Below, one piece after another: positions 54,445 to 63,983 of a stretch of DNA of 64,000 nucleotides. A program made the translations under genes and the position numbers. The notes beneath the pieces were generated by a model that saw only the letters and a list, made by a program, of their open reading frames with translations, did no database searches and was not told the DNA's origin. The first letter of the stretch is position 1. Every line of letters starts with the position of its first letter. The stretch lies in contig CALGNZ010000047.1 in the NCBI GenBank assembly GCA_937957915.1, positions 211,106-275,105 of the forward strand, given 5' to 3'. The stretch comes from an uncultured Granulosicoccaceae bacterium. GTDB taxonomy: Bacteria; Pseudomonadota; Gammaproteobacteria; Granulosicoccales; Granulosicoccaceae.

Positions 54445-57400
54445 TCACAGGGTTCGCTGACCGATAGCTTCATTAACGTCATTGCCTGCACCCTCCGGGT
54501 ATTTACCGTTGGTTTTCTCTCGACTAAAAAGTGCTTTCAGGTCTTCGAGAATCATATAGTTTGTTGGTATCAATACCAGAGTAACCAGTGTGGCGAACAG
54601 TATGCCGAAACCTAGTGACACCGCCATCGGTATAAGAAACTGAGCCTGGGTGCTTTTTTCGAATATCAGTGGCATCAGACCGAAGAACGTGGTTAACGAG
54701 GTTAACAGGATAGCGCGAAACCGGGCGACGCCGGCGTTGCGTACAGCGTCAAATATGGCTTGCCCGTCCGCTCGTCTTTTATTGACGTAATCAACCAGCA
54801 CCAGGCTATCGTTAATAACCACACCGGACAGTGCCAGCATACCCATATAACTCATTATGCTCAGATTCATACCCATGATGACATGACCGAGTATGCCTCC
54901 GACAACGCCAAACGGTATGACCAGCATAACCATTATCGGTTGTGCGTAAGATCGTAACGGTATCGCCAGTAGCGCATAGATAACGGCGAGTACAAAATAG
55001 ATCCCGGTTCGCAAACTGCCAAACGAGTCGCGCTGCTCGCGGGCTTCACCTTCAAGTGAGTAGTTAACACCGGGGAACTTCTCCAGAATACCTGGCAGAT
55101 CTTCTGTGAGTTCCTGCTTAATACCTTCGAGGTCTGTGTTCTCTTTGTCGGCATCAGCCGTGATATTAATTGTGCGTCGTCTGTCTACGCGCTTTATCGT
55201 AGAGAAACCTCTGCCCATGGTCGCTTCGGCAACCTCTGAGAATGGCACATCGATACCGGTAGCAGTCTGGATTCTCATGGTCTGAAGATTTTCCAGTGAT
55301 TGTCTTTCACTGGCGGGGTATCTGACGACGACGCGAACATCATCACGATCACGTTGTATCGTTTGAACTTCAAAACCAAAAAATGCCTGTCGCACCTGTT
55401 CAGCCAGATCAGCCAGTGACAGCCCGAGCTGTTCGGCAGCAGGTTTAATGTCTAGCTTTATTTCCTGTTTGCCACTCTCGAAACTATCGGTGATATCTTC
55501 GATACCCGGATAGGTGGCGAGGCGATCTTTTATAAGGGCTGCGGCTCCCCGTAGCTGATCAAAGTTTTGTCCGGACAATTGAATGTCAACAGGTGAACCG
55601 CCACGGCCGATTTCTGCGCGATAGTTTATCTCTTTAGCGCCCGGTATATCACCGATGGAGCGCCGCCATTCCATAATGAGCTGACGACTGGTGACATTGA
55701 GACTGCGCTCCTCGGGCGGCGTAATTTCAAACATAACGCGACCACGGTTCGATACCGGGCCTGCGTCGCCGGCCGACCCGGCAGTAGACATAATACTTTC
55801 AATAATGCTTTCGTTTGTTGACTCATCGATGTACTTTTTCTGCAATGCCACAGCAGCATTGTTTATCGTTTCAATGTGCCTGAGAGTGACGTCAAACGGT
55901 GTGCCGGTAGGCATTGTCAGACTGGCCGATGCAACCTCGCTTTGTATCCGCGGGAAAAAAATAAAACGCACATGTCCGGCCGATACCAGGCTGAACACAA
56001 TCATCGCGGTGCCAATAAAAATCGACACGGTCAGATACCTCTGTCTCAGGCAGGCGGCGAGTGCTGGCTGATAAAGTGTGCGAATAGCCCACTCCAGTCC
56101 GTCTGCTATTTTGTGTTGCATACGGGCAAACAGATTGGGCTTTTTCTCTTTGTGGAAATTCAGATGCTTCATGTGCGCAGGCAGCACGAATTTAGTTTCA
56201 ATGAGTGAAAATAGCAGCACGGGTATAACTATCATTGGTATCTGGGCAAAGATTTTACCGCGGACCCCTTCAATCATTAACAGTGGCATAAAAGCCGCGA
56301 CCGTTGTGAGTACACCAAACGTCACTGGTATCGCCACCTCCTGTGTACCATCGATGGCGGCCTGCACGCGATCAGGGTTGCGCCGCATGTGGGTATAGAT
56401 ATTCTCTCCGGTCACGATAGCGTCATCGACAACGATGCCAAGTACCAGAATAAACGCAAAAAGACTGATCAAATTAATGGTGACGCCAATTTCGGGCATC
56501 ACCGCAAGCCCACCCATAAAGGATACCGGTACGCCAATAAACACCCAAAACGCTACCCACGATCTCAGAAACAAAGCCAGTAACAAAATGACCAACAGGC
56601 CCCCTTGTAGTGCGCTTTTATTAAGCGTGGCCAATCTGGCTTTGACGATACGTGATCGATCGCGCCAGTAGCCGATGGTCACGTTCTCAGGCATTTTTGC
56701 CTGTGCCTGCTCGAGGTAGGCTTTTACTTCATTGGCAACGGTGATGGCGCTTTGATTACCTGAGCGGAAGACATCTATCTCTATGCTGCGCTGGCTATTA
56801 AAACGCTGTTGCAGAGAGTCTTCCTCGAATCCATCGTTGATTGAGGCTATATCAGCGAGGGTGACACGGGTGCCATCATCTCTGCTGACAATAACAATAT
56901 CGGCAAAGTCAGCTGCGTTGTATCCCTGTCCCTTGGTGCGAATCAGCACTTCGCCGCCAGCGGTCTTTATGGCGCCTGCCGACAGGTCAAGCGACGACTC
57001 CTTTATAGCGTTGGCAACCTGCGCAAAGCTCAGGTTATATTCGAGCAGGGTTTGCTCGCTTATCTCGATAGCCAGTTCAAAGTCTCTGACGCCAGACAAT
57101 TTTACCTGCGATACATTGGGCAGGTTTTCCAGGTCATTTCTGGTTTGCGTAGCCAGTGCTCGCAATGCTCTTTCAGACTGATTGCCTGCAATGATGACGC
57201 TGATCACTTCACGTGTGCGCTCTGATCGATATACAGAAGGGCGCTCGGCGTCGGCGGGAAACGTCGAGATCTGATCGACGCGTTGATTAATATCGTCGAG
57301 CAGTTTTTCAATATCGGCATTGCTTTTGGCACTGACCCTGATCGTGCCCAGGCCCTCAGATGCATCCGAGGTTATTGACTTGATGCCGGTGACATCCTGT

Positions 57401-57618
57401 ATCGCCTCCTCAACTTTGATATTGATCGCCTCTTCAACTTCGGCAGGGGAGGCGCCGCGAAAGGGTACGCGAACATTAACAACGTCGAGCTCAAACGATG
57501 GAAACACTTCAATCGGAATGCGGCTATTCAGCGAGTACAGCCCCCACATGACAATGGTTACCATCATCAGGTTGGCGGCGACACCGTTGCGGGTAAACCA
57601 GTTAATCATGGCGTGCAT
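54445..57618 (-). CDS. RND efflux permease
   Basis: AcrB/HAE1-type inner-membrane proton-driven pump of 1,057 residues with twelve helices and two large periplasmic loops. TM4 carries the proton-relay Asp pair in VVDDAIVTGENIYTHMRR, and the first helix is followed by IPIEVFPSFELDVVNVRVPFRGASPAEVEE, typical of the family. It is the second gene of an operon with the adaptor at 57643 (24-base gap). The substrate, drugs or metabolite, cannot be deduced. ATG 57618 or the internal ATG 57609 are alternative starts. Confidence 0.95.
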   Translation of the reverse strand: MHAMINWFTRNGVAANLMMVTIVMWGLYSLNSRIPIEVFPSFELDVVNVRVPFRGASPAEVEEAINIKVEEAIQDVTGIKSITSDASEGLGTIRVSAKSNADIEKLLDDINQRVDQISTFPADAERPSVYRSERTREVISVIIAGNQSERALRALATQTRNDLENLPNVSQVKLSGVRDFELAIEISEQTLLEYNLSFAQVANAIKESSLDLSAGAIKTAGGEVLIRTKGQGYNAADFADIVIVSRDDGTRVTLADIASINDGFEEDSLQQRFNSQRSIEIDVFRSGNQSAITVANEVKAYLEQAQAKMPENVTIGYWRDRSRIVKARLATLNKSALQGGLLVILLLALFLRSWVAFWVFIGVPVSFMGGLAVMPEIGVTINLISLFAFILVLGIVVDDAIVTGENIYTHMRRNPDRVQAAIDGTQEVAIPVTFGVLTTVAAFMPLLMIEGVRGKIFAQIPMIVIPVLLFSLIETKFVLPAHMKHLNFHKEKKPNLFARMQHKIADGLEWAIRTLYQPALAACLRQRYLTVSIFIGTAMIVFSLVSAGHVRFIFFPRIQSEVASASLTMPTGTPFDVTLRHIETINNAAVALQKKYIDESTNESIIESIMSTAGSAGDAGPVSNRGRVMFEITPPEERSLNVTSRQLIMEWRRSIGDIPGAKEINYRAEIGRGGSPVDIQLSGQNFDQLRGAAALIKDRLATYPGIEDITDSFESGKQEIKLDIKPAAEQLGLSLADLAEQVRQAFFGFEVQTIQRDRDDVRVVVRYPASERQSLENLQTMRIQTATGIDVPFSEVAEATMGRGFSTIKRVDRRRTINITADADKENTDLEGIKQELTEDLPGILEKFPGVNYSLEGEAREQRDSFGSLRTGIYFVLAVIYALLAIPLRSYAQPIMVMLVIPFGVVGGILGHVIMGMNLSIMSYMGMLALSGVVINDSLVLVDYVNKRRADGQAIFDAVRNAGVARFRAILLTSLTTFFGLMPLIFEKSTQAQFLIPMAVSLGFGILFATLVTLVLIPTNYMILEDLKALFSREKTNGKYPEGAGNDVNEAIGQRTL

Positions 57619-57642
57619 GCGTAAACTCCGTCTGGCTGATGG

Positions 57643-59001
57643 TTACTTTGCGTTTTTTTCGACGTGAGCACGTAACCAGTCGGGGACTGGTTTGCCATCA
57701 GCTATTCTGCCGTTGATGCGCTGCAGCACCTCTGCGGGCAGTTCTTCACCGGCATCGATCATGGCCTTAAGTTTTTGCATCCGCTCCTGCAAGCCAGGTG
57801 GCATTCCTCCTGCGCCGTTGTTACCCGCCTGATTACCGGTTTCAGATGAGGCGGGTTCGCCATCTATCGTGGCCTTAACGCGAGATCCGTTAGTGACTGT
57901 GCCCAGCGAGGTGAGGCTGATAACATCGCCTGCGTTTAGCCCCTCTTTGATCACCGCGACTGCAGCGTCTTTCCAGATGACCTGCACGTCGCGTTTTTGC
58001 AGCGTGCCCAGTTCGTCCACTAAAAGCACCTCGCGGTCTTCACGCAGGGCCGACCGAGGGATAACGATAACGTCTTTAAGTGTTACCCCGCTAACGTCAG
58101 CTTTGACGTACTGGCCAACCCGCAGAGGCGATTGACTGGCCTGATACGGGTTGTCAATTTCTGCAATCGCGAACAACTGCCTGCTGTCGGGGTCGATAGC
58201 GCCTTCGGTCCTGACAATTCGCCCCTGCCATTGCTGCTGCTCTCCACCGATGTTTGCGTGTAGTGTCACTTTGCGCTGATTGATGGTCGATGGTGTGTTG
58301 GGCAGGTCGATGAAGCCAAGTTGATTGTTGGTAAGTGGTAATCGAATCTCGGCTGAATCGGTAGAATAGAGTTGTGCTATCTGGCTGCCCTTGTTCACGA
58401 ACTGACCGAGATCTACTGATTTCGATCGTAATCTGCCGTTGTAGGGTGCGACAATTTTTGTTCGATCAAGGTCAAGCTGTGCACGTTGTACCTGAGCACG
58501 CGATCCTTCCAGTGCCGCCCTTGCCGCTGCCAGCTGTGGTTTTCTGAGTGTCAGAGCTGAAGGCTTACCTGATCGGCCAAGCCGTTTCCAGTCATCAGCT
58601 GCCTGGGCCGAGCGTGCTTTTTCTTCTTCAAGCGTGGCCGCTGACTGTGCAAAAGTAGCCTCCGCTAGTGTCAAAGCGATCTGATAGTCACGATCATCAA
58701 TTTCAATCAGTGTTTCACCGGCCTCGAATGCACCACCAACGACAAAGTTGGGTGATACTTTTATGATTGTACCGGCAACCTCAGGCACCAGAGAGCCCTC
58801 GCGCGCGGCCCCGACCAGTCCCTGTGTGCGAATAATCACCGGGTAGTCGCTGGTGGCTACTCGCGTGGCATCGATACTGGTTGTGCTTTTAAATTGCGGC
58901 CGCTTTTGTGGTTCAGGCCGGTTGGCGATCACGGCTCGGGCAGCGATGAAGCACACGGCCAGCACCAGAACAGGCAAGATAATTTTTACCAGAAGTTTCA
59001 T
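57643..59001 (-). CDS. RND periplasmic adaptor (membrane fusion) protein
   Basis: HlyD/MFP-family adaptor of 452 residues: an N-terminal membrane helix (VLVLAVCFIAARAVI), a lipoyl/barrel-sandwich domain (EVAGTIIKVSPNFVVGGAFEAGETLIEID), an alpha-hairpin with coiled coil (ATLEEEKARSAQAADDWKRLG) and a beta-barrel domain (IVAPYNGRLRSKSVDLGQFV). The last 60 residues are an Asn/Gly-rich linker and a short charged helix. It precedes the pump gene and links it to an outer-membrane channel not encoded here. ATG 59001 is probable. Confidence 0.94.
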   Translation of the reverse strand: MKLLVKIILPVLVLAVCFIAARAVIANRPEPQKRPQFKSTTSIDATRVATSDYPVIIRTQGLVGAAREGSLVPEVAGTIIKVSPNFVVGGAFEAGETLIEIDDRDYQIALTLAEATFAQSAATLEEEKARSAQAADDWKRLGRSGKPSALTLRKPQLAAARAALEGSRAQVQRAQLDLDRTKIVAPYNGRLRSKSVDLGQFVNKGSQIAQLYSTDSAEIRLPLTNNQLGFIDLPNTPSTINQRKVTLHANIGGEQQQWQGRIVRTEGAIDPDSRQLFAIAEIDNPYQASQSPLRVGQYVKADVSGVTLKDVIVIPRSALREDREVLLVDELGTLQKRDVQVIWKDAAVAVIKEGLNAGDVISLTSLGTVTNGSRVKATIDGEPASSETGNQAGNNGAGGMPPGLQERMQKLKAMIDAGEELPAEVLQRINGRIADGKPVPDWLRAHVEKNAK

Positions 59002-59414
59002 TTACCGGATATCCAGATGTCGCTACACCAGCAAAACAGGCTGGTTTGTCTGCAATTATAGTTCAGCACGCAGCACGCGCGCGCTCAATACCTATGGCAG
59101 CAGGGTGCCCGGTTAGTTCTACGCAGGTGGCGAGTGCCCGGGTCAGTGTGGTTATAGTAGCGGCTGTTAATGCGTTACTGAGTAAGCATGCGTTGCTATA
59201 TGTAACAACTTGTATCTGTGCAGGCATGCGAAGTCTGCGAGCGCCGTGCACAAGCTCTTTCGAATCGGAAGGCAGGTTGCCCGGTGCCTGGTTTTATTGT
59301 GCTTTCACAGATATTCGTTGAGAGATAAATCTAAAAGTTCAATGTGCAAATAATAAGGCAAATCAATGCTGGGACCGAATGTCGGGCAGGCTCAGTACAC
59401 GCGGTGTTATTGCA
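59002..59414. other. Intergenic region upstream of RND operon
   Basis: About 410 bases with the RND promoter expected near 59010-59120. Small frames on both strands lack ribosome sites. Nothing else recognised. Confidence 0.35.
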
Positions 59415-59582
59415 TTAGAGCAGATCCAGTCCGGACGCGATCGCAAAGATTAGTATCCATAAGAGCAGGTTAACCAGAATAAGCGCTGTGACTTTACCGG
59501 GATAAAAGCGTCGGTCTCTGGATTCCCGATTTCGCTCCAGGTCTCGTGCGATGGCTTTGGAAGAAATTACATATCTGGACAC
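59415..59582 (-). CDS. Small single-helix membrane protein
   Basis: Predicted protein of 55 residues starting at GTG 59582 (AGGA about 11 bases upstream), with a charged N-half (SSKAIARDLERNRESRDRRFY) and one membrane helix (KVTALILVNLLLWILIFAIASG). An upstream TTG (59609) is an alternative start. No family recognised. The strong charge/helix asymmetry makes it a credible small membrane protein, but it lacks comparative support. Confidence 0.45.
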   Translation of the reverse strand: MSRYVISSKAIARDLERNRESRDRRFYPGKVTALILVNLLLWILIFAIASGLDLL

Positions 59583-59713
59583 TTGGTTCAATCCTGGATT
59601 GATGAGCAAGCGGCAAATTCCATCTCGTGCCTGATCTGAGGTTTCGGGTATTGGTGGAAACGGAAACTCTGCTGGTGATAGTCAGTAACGCTATAGGCAA
59701 ATTGACAGTGGCG

Positions 59714-59989
59714 CTACATCCCGATTGAAAACATAGATTGCAAGTCATGCCGCGAGTACGTGCGAAATGCGAGCATAGTTTCGCTGTGAGCGATATCGTC
59801 GACTTCCGCCAGTTCACTCGTCACAAGATCTGCCAGGGCGTCATTATTTTCAACTCGCGCAATAGCGACCAGATCGAAATTGCCACTCACTGAATACACT
59901 TCGGAAATGCCAGGTCGTTCGGCCAGGTTTTCAGCCAGCCGCTTAACGGCGCCACGCCTGGCCTTAAGAAGAATAATCGAAGTAACCAT
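59714..59989 (-). CDS. Stand-alone Lrp/AsnC ligand-binding domain
   Basis: Protein of 91 residues that is only the RAM (Lrp ligand-binding) domain: MVTSIILLKARRGAVKRLAENLAERPG, VYSVSGNFDLVAIARVE and ETMLAFRTYS. The DNA-binding helix-turn-helix is absent. Such short forms act as metabolite-binding regulators or partners of full Lrp proteins. It is read on its own; the nearest genes are a small membrane protein and a lipoprotein. Ligand unknown. Confidence 0.88.
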   Translation of the reverse strand: MVTSIILLKARRGAVKRLAENLAERPGISEVYSVSGNFDLVAIARVENNDALADLVTSELAEVDDIAHSETMLAFRTYSRHDLQSMFSIGM

Positions 59990-60169
59990 CTCTGTCGTTG
60001 CCTGCTCTGTCGTTGCCTGTCAATTGAGTTGCTGGCTCTCTAGCCAGATCCACCAAAGCAGGCCGGGCTTCGCAAAGAATGGGTCGACCAGTTCGCAAAG
60101 CGCGCCTGCTGGCATGCATATTAACAGGATTGAACTACGCTCAAATGACGATACGAACGGGTTTGCCCA

Positions 60170-60721
60170 GTGAATAACTACAGAATGCACTCGCTGTTCA
60201 CAGCTTTTATGTCGCTGACTTTCCTGGTACTACTCGCAGGCTGCAGCGGGCAGTCGGACAGAACCGATGATGGTATGGATTCCATTGTTGGAAACGCCAC
60301 CCAGAATCAAAACCCGGCCAGCGAGGCGGAACCCGGTGACAGATCAGATCAGTCACAAGCCGACCCTTTGGCCAATGACGATCAAACAGAGACGGATCGA
60401 TTTGATAGTGCCGAGTACTTCTTCACCGAGGTTGATCGGCAGTGGTTTTGTACTGTTACGACCCCGGTATCTGTGTTTACCGATCAGCTCTATCTGGCTC
60501 GCATGGGTGACGCCTGGTTTGAGCGTTTCGGGCTGGTTGAGTGGAGCAGAAACGAGACGCTCGATCAGCTTGAATTAGTGACAGGTGTTGATAGCAGATT
60601 CTCCTTAAGAGAGATCTTTGCAACAAACACCCTGCTTGAGTTTCAGCGTCACAATGAAGAAGGCGGGGTGTCGGAACTCTATGAATGCGTTTTGACTGCG
60701 CGTAACGTAGCAATACTATAG
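60170..60721 (+). CDS. Small lipoprotein of unknown function
   Basis: Predicted lipoprotein of 183 residues (GTG 60170, or ATG 60185). The lipobox LLAGC is at about residue 25; a Gly/Asp/Gln-rich linker of about 55 residues leads to a compact domain (RQWFCTVTTPVSVFTDQLYLARMGDAWFERF) with two Cys (one in WFCT and one in YECV). No family is recognised. It resembles the other acidic-linker lipoprotein at 5777 in layout but not in domain. Convergent with the GMC gene. Confidence 0.7.
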   Translation: MNNYRMHSLFTAFMSLTFLVLLAGCSGQSDRTDDGMDSIVGNATQNQNPASEAEPGDRSDQSQADPLANDDQTETDRFDSAEYFFTEVDRQWFCTVTTPVSVFTDQLYLARMGDAWFERFGLVEWSRNETLDQLELVTGVDSRFSLREIFATNTLLEFQRHNEEGGVSELYECVLTARNVAIL

Positions 60722-60785
60722 CCATAGTGTTGCTTTAGTATGTAGTCGCCTGCCTGCAGGTTATTGTTTAACCGTTATGGCAAAG

Positions 60786-62399
60786 TCAGTCGCCTGTGGC
60801 AAGAATCATGTCCGCGGCCTTTTCTGCAATCATAATGGTCGGTGCGTTGGTATTTCCGGACACTATTTCCGGCATCACTGATGCATCCGCAACCCTGAGC
60901 TTGTCAATGCCAATTACGCGCAGCTGATCGTCAACAACGGCCGCCGCATCGCTTCCCATTTTGCAGGTACCCGCCGGGTGATAGATGGTCTGGCTGTATT
61001 GACGCACGGCAAGTTCCAGCTCTTCATCTGATTCATAAGCGTAGCCTGGCACGTATTCATCCAGGATATGCGGTGCCATTGACGGTGCAGAGGTAATTCG
61101 CCGAGCGACTTTGAGTCCGTTGATGGAGGTTTGCAGGTCAAGGTCTGTGGACAGATAGTTTGGCTTAATTGACGGATAGTCCATCGAGTCCGGCGTTTTA
61201 ATATTTATTTCGCCACGGCTCTCTGGCCGCAACTGGCAAACCGAGGCAGTAAATGCCGAAAACGGGTGTACGCCGTCACCGGGCTTGTCCGCGCTCAGTG
61301 GCTGCATATGAAACTGAATGTCGGGTCGCGATACCTCGGGTGAGGAGCGGGTGAAAATAGTAACCTGGCTCGCCGCCAGCGTTAGCGCGCCGGTTCGGAA
61401 CAACGCGTATTGCATGCCGACTTTTAATCGCTTTAACGGGCTGTTTAGTTCGTCGTTAAGGGTTTGCTCCCGCGTTTTATAGACCGCTCTTATTTGCAGG
61501 TGATCTTGCAGGTTTTTGCCGACGCCGCGCAGTGAATGAACCAGCGGAATGCCCAGGTTTTGTAAATGAGTGCCATCGCCAACGCCGGAACATTGCAACA
61601 GTTGCGGCGAGCCAATGGCGCCTGCCGATAACACCACTTCACGCGCCGCGCTGGCCTGCTTTTTTTCACCGTTGTGCAGGTACTCAATGCCGGTTGCGGT
61701 GCGTCCTTCGAACAGTACCCGGCTGGTGTGCGCCCTGGTCACTACAGTCAGGTTTGGTCGCTTCATTGCGGGCTTAAGAAAGCCCTTGGCTGTGCTCCAG
61801 CGAAAGCCGTTGTGCGCGGTTTGCTGAAAATAACCGATGCCTTCCTGGCTCTCGCCGTTGTAGTCGTCGTTTATTGGAATCTGGCACTCGGATGCGCCGG
61901 TAATAAAGTGATCGGCAATAGGTCTGCGCAATCGCAGGTCCGACACCTTCAACGGCCCATCGGCGCCATGGTATTCACTCGCACCGCGAGACTGGTCCTC
62001 GGATTTCTTAAAGTAGGGCAACACGCTGTCATAATCCCAGCCCTGATTGCCAAGCTCTGCCCAGCGGTCGTAATCTTCGCGCTGCCCCCGTACATATAAC
62101 AAGCCGTTGATAGAACTTGATCCGCCGAGCACCTTGCCACGTGGCCATTGCAGGCGTCGACCGGCAATGCCCGGATCAGGATCGGTCAGGTAGCACCAGT
62201 CGAACTTCGGGTTGTGCATGGTCTTAAAATAACCGACCGGCACGTGAATCCACGGGTTGCTGTCCGGGTTTCCGGCTTCGAGTAAAAGCACCCGGTTTTG
62301 CGGATCTGCCGATAGTCGATTCGCCAGTACACATCCGGCGGAGCCAGCGCCGACGATGATAAAATCAAATTGTTGGTCTGCCGAAGAGTGCGGGGGCAT
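60786..62399 (-). CDS. GMC family FAD-dependent oxidoreductase (choline dehydrogenase-like)
   Basis: Flavin enzyme of 537 residues from ATG 62399 (GGAA 7 bases upstream; the frame opens to 62468). FAD-binding FDFIIVGAGSAGCVLANRL, GGSSSINGLLYVRG, and the active-site C-terminal block YHPAGTCKMG with SGNTNAPTIMIAEKAADM are all present. Choline or alcohol dehydrogenase is the usual activity; the substrate cannot be fixed here. It could supply betaine for the binding protein at 4449, but they are far apart, so that is speculation. Confidence 0.93.
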   Translation of the reverse strand: MPPHSSADQQFDFIIVGAGSAGCVLANRLSADPQNRVLLLEAGNPDSNPWIHVPVGYFKTMHNPKFDWCYLTDPDPGIAGRRLQWPRGKVLGGSSSINGLLYVRGQREDYDRWAELGNQGWDYDSVLPYFKKSEDQSRGASEYHGADGPLKVSDLRLRRPIADHFITGASECQIPINDDYNGESQEGIGYFQQTAHNGFRWSTAKGFLKPAMKRPNLTVVTRAHTSRVLFEGRTATGIEYLHNGEKKQASAAREVVLSAGAIGSPQLLQCSGVGDGTHLQNLGIPLVHSLRGVGKNLQDHLQIRAVYKTREQTLNDELNSPLKRLKVGMQYALFRTGALTLAASQVTIFTRSSPEVSRPDIQFHMQPLSADKPGDGVHPFSAFTASVCQLRPESRGEINIKTPDSMDYPSIKPNYLSTDLDLQTSINGLKVARRITSAPSMAPHILDEYVPGYAYESDEELELAVRQYSQTIYHPAGTCKMGSDAAAVVDDQLRVIGIDKLRVADASVMPEIVSGNTNAPTIMIAEKAADMILATGD

Positions 62400-62577
62400 C
62401 GCAGGTTCCGTTGAAGTCTGAAGAGCGAAGGATAGCCTGACACGGACACAAATTCCTGTACCAGCCATTGGCGATAGAGAAACCCAGCAGGCCCTGAGCG
62501 TCGAAGTTCGGTTGCGGACTGGTTGCGCTTGGCCTTAAACTCGTCGGCCACGGGGAAATTGTTCGATAGAGGACTGA

Positions 62578-63423
62578 ATGAAACTACTGCGTTATGGTAC
62601 CGCTGGTCAGGAAAAGCCGGGAATACTCGATTCAGAGGGTAAGGTTCGAGATCTGTCCGCACATGTGGCGGACATTAACGGCAAAAGCCTTGCCGAGTCC
62701 GAGCTCAAAAAGATTGCTGCACTGGATCTGACATCGTTGCCAGAGGTTAGCTCGTCCGAGCGCCTGGGCCCCTGCGTAGGGAGCGTGGGCAAGCTGGTGT
62801 GCATCGGACTCAACTACTCCGATCACGCGGAGGAGTCGGGCCTTGAGGTTCCGCCCGAGCCAGTGGTGTTTTTCAAGGCAACTTCATCGATCTGTGGCGC
62901 GAATGACAGTATCGAAGTGCCCAGAGATTCAACCGCACTCGATTGGGAGGTCGAGCTTGCGATCGTAATCGGCAAGGACGGCAAATACATCGACGAGGCC
63001 AACGCCAGCGACCATATTGCCGGATATTGCGTAGTCAATGATGTCTCGGAGCGTGATTTTCAGATTAATCGCTCCGGTCAGTGGGTAAAAGGTAAGTCTG
63101 CCGACACCTTTGGCCCAACCGGCCCGTGGATGGTAACTAAAGATGAAATCCCCGATCCACAGCAACTTGCCATGTACCTTGATGTGAACGGCGAATCCCG
63201 ACAAAAGGGCAACACCTCCACTATGGTGTACCAGGTCAACTTTCTGGTGGCCTACGTGTCGAAATTCATGAGCCTGCAGGCCGGTGACATAATCTCTACC
63301 GGAACACCCCCGGGCGTCGGCATGGGCATGAAGCCACCGCAGTACCTAAAGGCCGGCGATGTCGTGACGCTCGGTATTGAAGGGCTTGGAGATCAGCGAC
63401 AGGAAGTGGTAGCCCCGACTTAA
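62578..63423 (+). CDS. Fumarylacetoacetate hydrolase family protein
   Basis: FAH-superfamily protein of 281 residues. The metal-site acidic residues lie in ALDWEVELAIVIGK and VVNDVSERDFQ; KSADTFGPTGPWMVT and GDIISTGTPPGVGMG are standard. Members cleave C-C bonds in keto-acids (2-keto-3-deoxy-sugar acids, homoprotocatechuate or ureidoglycolate pathways), so the exact reaction is not set. It has GAGG 6 bases before ATG 62578. It diverges from the GMC gene; the pair may belong to one sugar or aromatic-acid route. Confidence 0.93.
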   Translation: MKLLRYGTAGQEKPGILDSEGKVRDLSAHVADINGKSLAESELKKIAALDLTSLPEVSSSERLGPCVGSVGKLVCIGLNYSDHAEESGLEVPPEPVVFFKATSSICGANDSIEVPRDSTALDWEVELAIVIGKDGKYIDEANASDHIAGYCVVNDVSERDFQINRSGQWVKGKSADTFGPTGPWMVTKDEIPDPQQLAMYLDVNGESRQKGNTSTMVYQVNFLVAYVSKFMSLQAGDIISTGTPPGVGMGMKPPQYLKAGDVVTLGIEGLGDQRQEVVAPT

Positions 63424-63512
63424 CAGACAACGCACTGTTAATCCGAGGCAACACCAACTACAATAGTGATTGTCGGGCGGCGCAACGCCACATCTGACAG
63501 AAAAACGAAAGA

Positions 63513-63589
63513 GCGCCCGTAGCTCAGCTGGATAGAGTACCTGGCTTCGAACCAGGTGGTCGGAGGTTCGAATCCTTCCGGGCGCGCCA
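63513..63589 (+). tRNA. tRNA-Arg (UCG)
   Basis: 77 bases with encoded CCA. Acceptor stem GCGCCCG (63513-63519) pairs with CGGGCGC (63579-63585). The anticodon stem CCTGG/CCAGG encloses CTTCGAA, so the anticodon is TCG (63547-63549). The T-arm GGTTCGAATCC is standard. It follows the FAH gene by 90 bases and is ended by the terminator below. Confidence 0.95.
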
Positions 63590-63597
63590 AATATCAA

Positions 63598-63631
63598 GGG
63601 CCTGGTGATTTTGTCACCAGGCCCTTTTTTT
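63598..63631 (+). terminator. Terminator after tRNA-Arg
   Basis: GGGCCTGGTGA (63598-63608) pairs perfectly with TCACCAGGCCC (63614-63624), loop TTTTG, then seven T. A strong rho-independent terminator. Confidence 0.95.
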
Positions 63632-63934
63632 GTTTCCGGTTTCGTGGGCTGACCGTGCCGGCTATTAGCCTCCCGCTCGCGGTGACTGTTTGGGTTACAC
63701 GCGAGGGTAGTTCTGCATTTGTGCTCCCACTTTGCCTCGGATTGATTTAATCATTGAGTCGTTACTAGCCAGTCCCCTTGAGCACCACGCTCCCATTTCG
63801 CTCTGTAGATGCCGCTGGAGTTGCGGTGGAAAAATTGCCTCTTTTATCGATTGGGTTTGACGGGGTCCGCGTGACGAACTGGTGGTTGTTTGGAGTTCTG
63901 TGTCTGTTGATGGTTTTTGGCATCGTTACGCGAC
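63632..63934. other. Intergenic stretch before the terminal promoter
   Basis: About 300 bases. A 64-codon frame ends within it, but no gene is convincing. Confidence 0.4.
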
Positions 63935-63983
63935 TAGTGTGACTTTATACAGTATTACTATTATACTGTATGGATGAACACTA
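63935..63983. promoter_or_regulatory. Paired inverted LexA-like operators over a promoter
   Basis: Left site TAGTGTGACTTTATACAGTA (63935-63954) and right site TACTGTATGGATGAACACTA (63964-63983) are inverted copies of TAGTGT-N6-ATACAGTA (14 of 20 matching). Each is one base from the LexA core CTGT-N8-ACAG. A promoter is inside: GTGACT (63939-63944), 17 bases, TATACT (63962-63967). The gene it controls runs out of the window. Confidence 0.6.
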
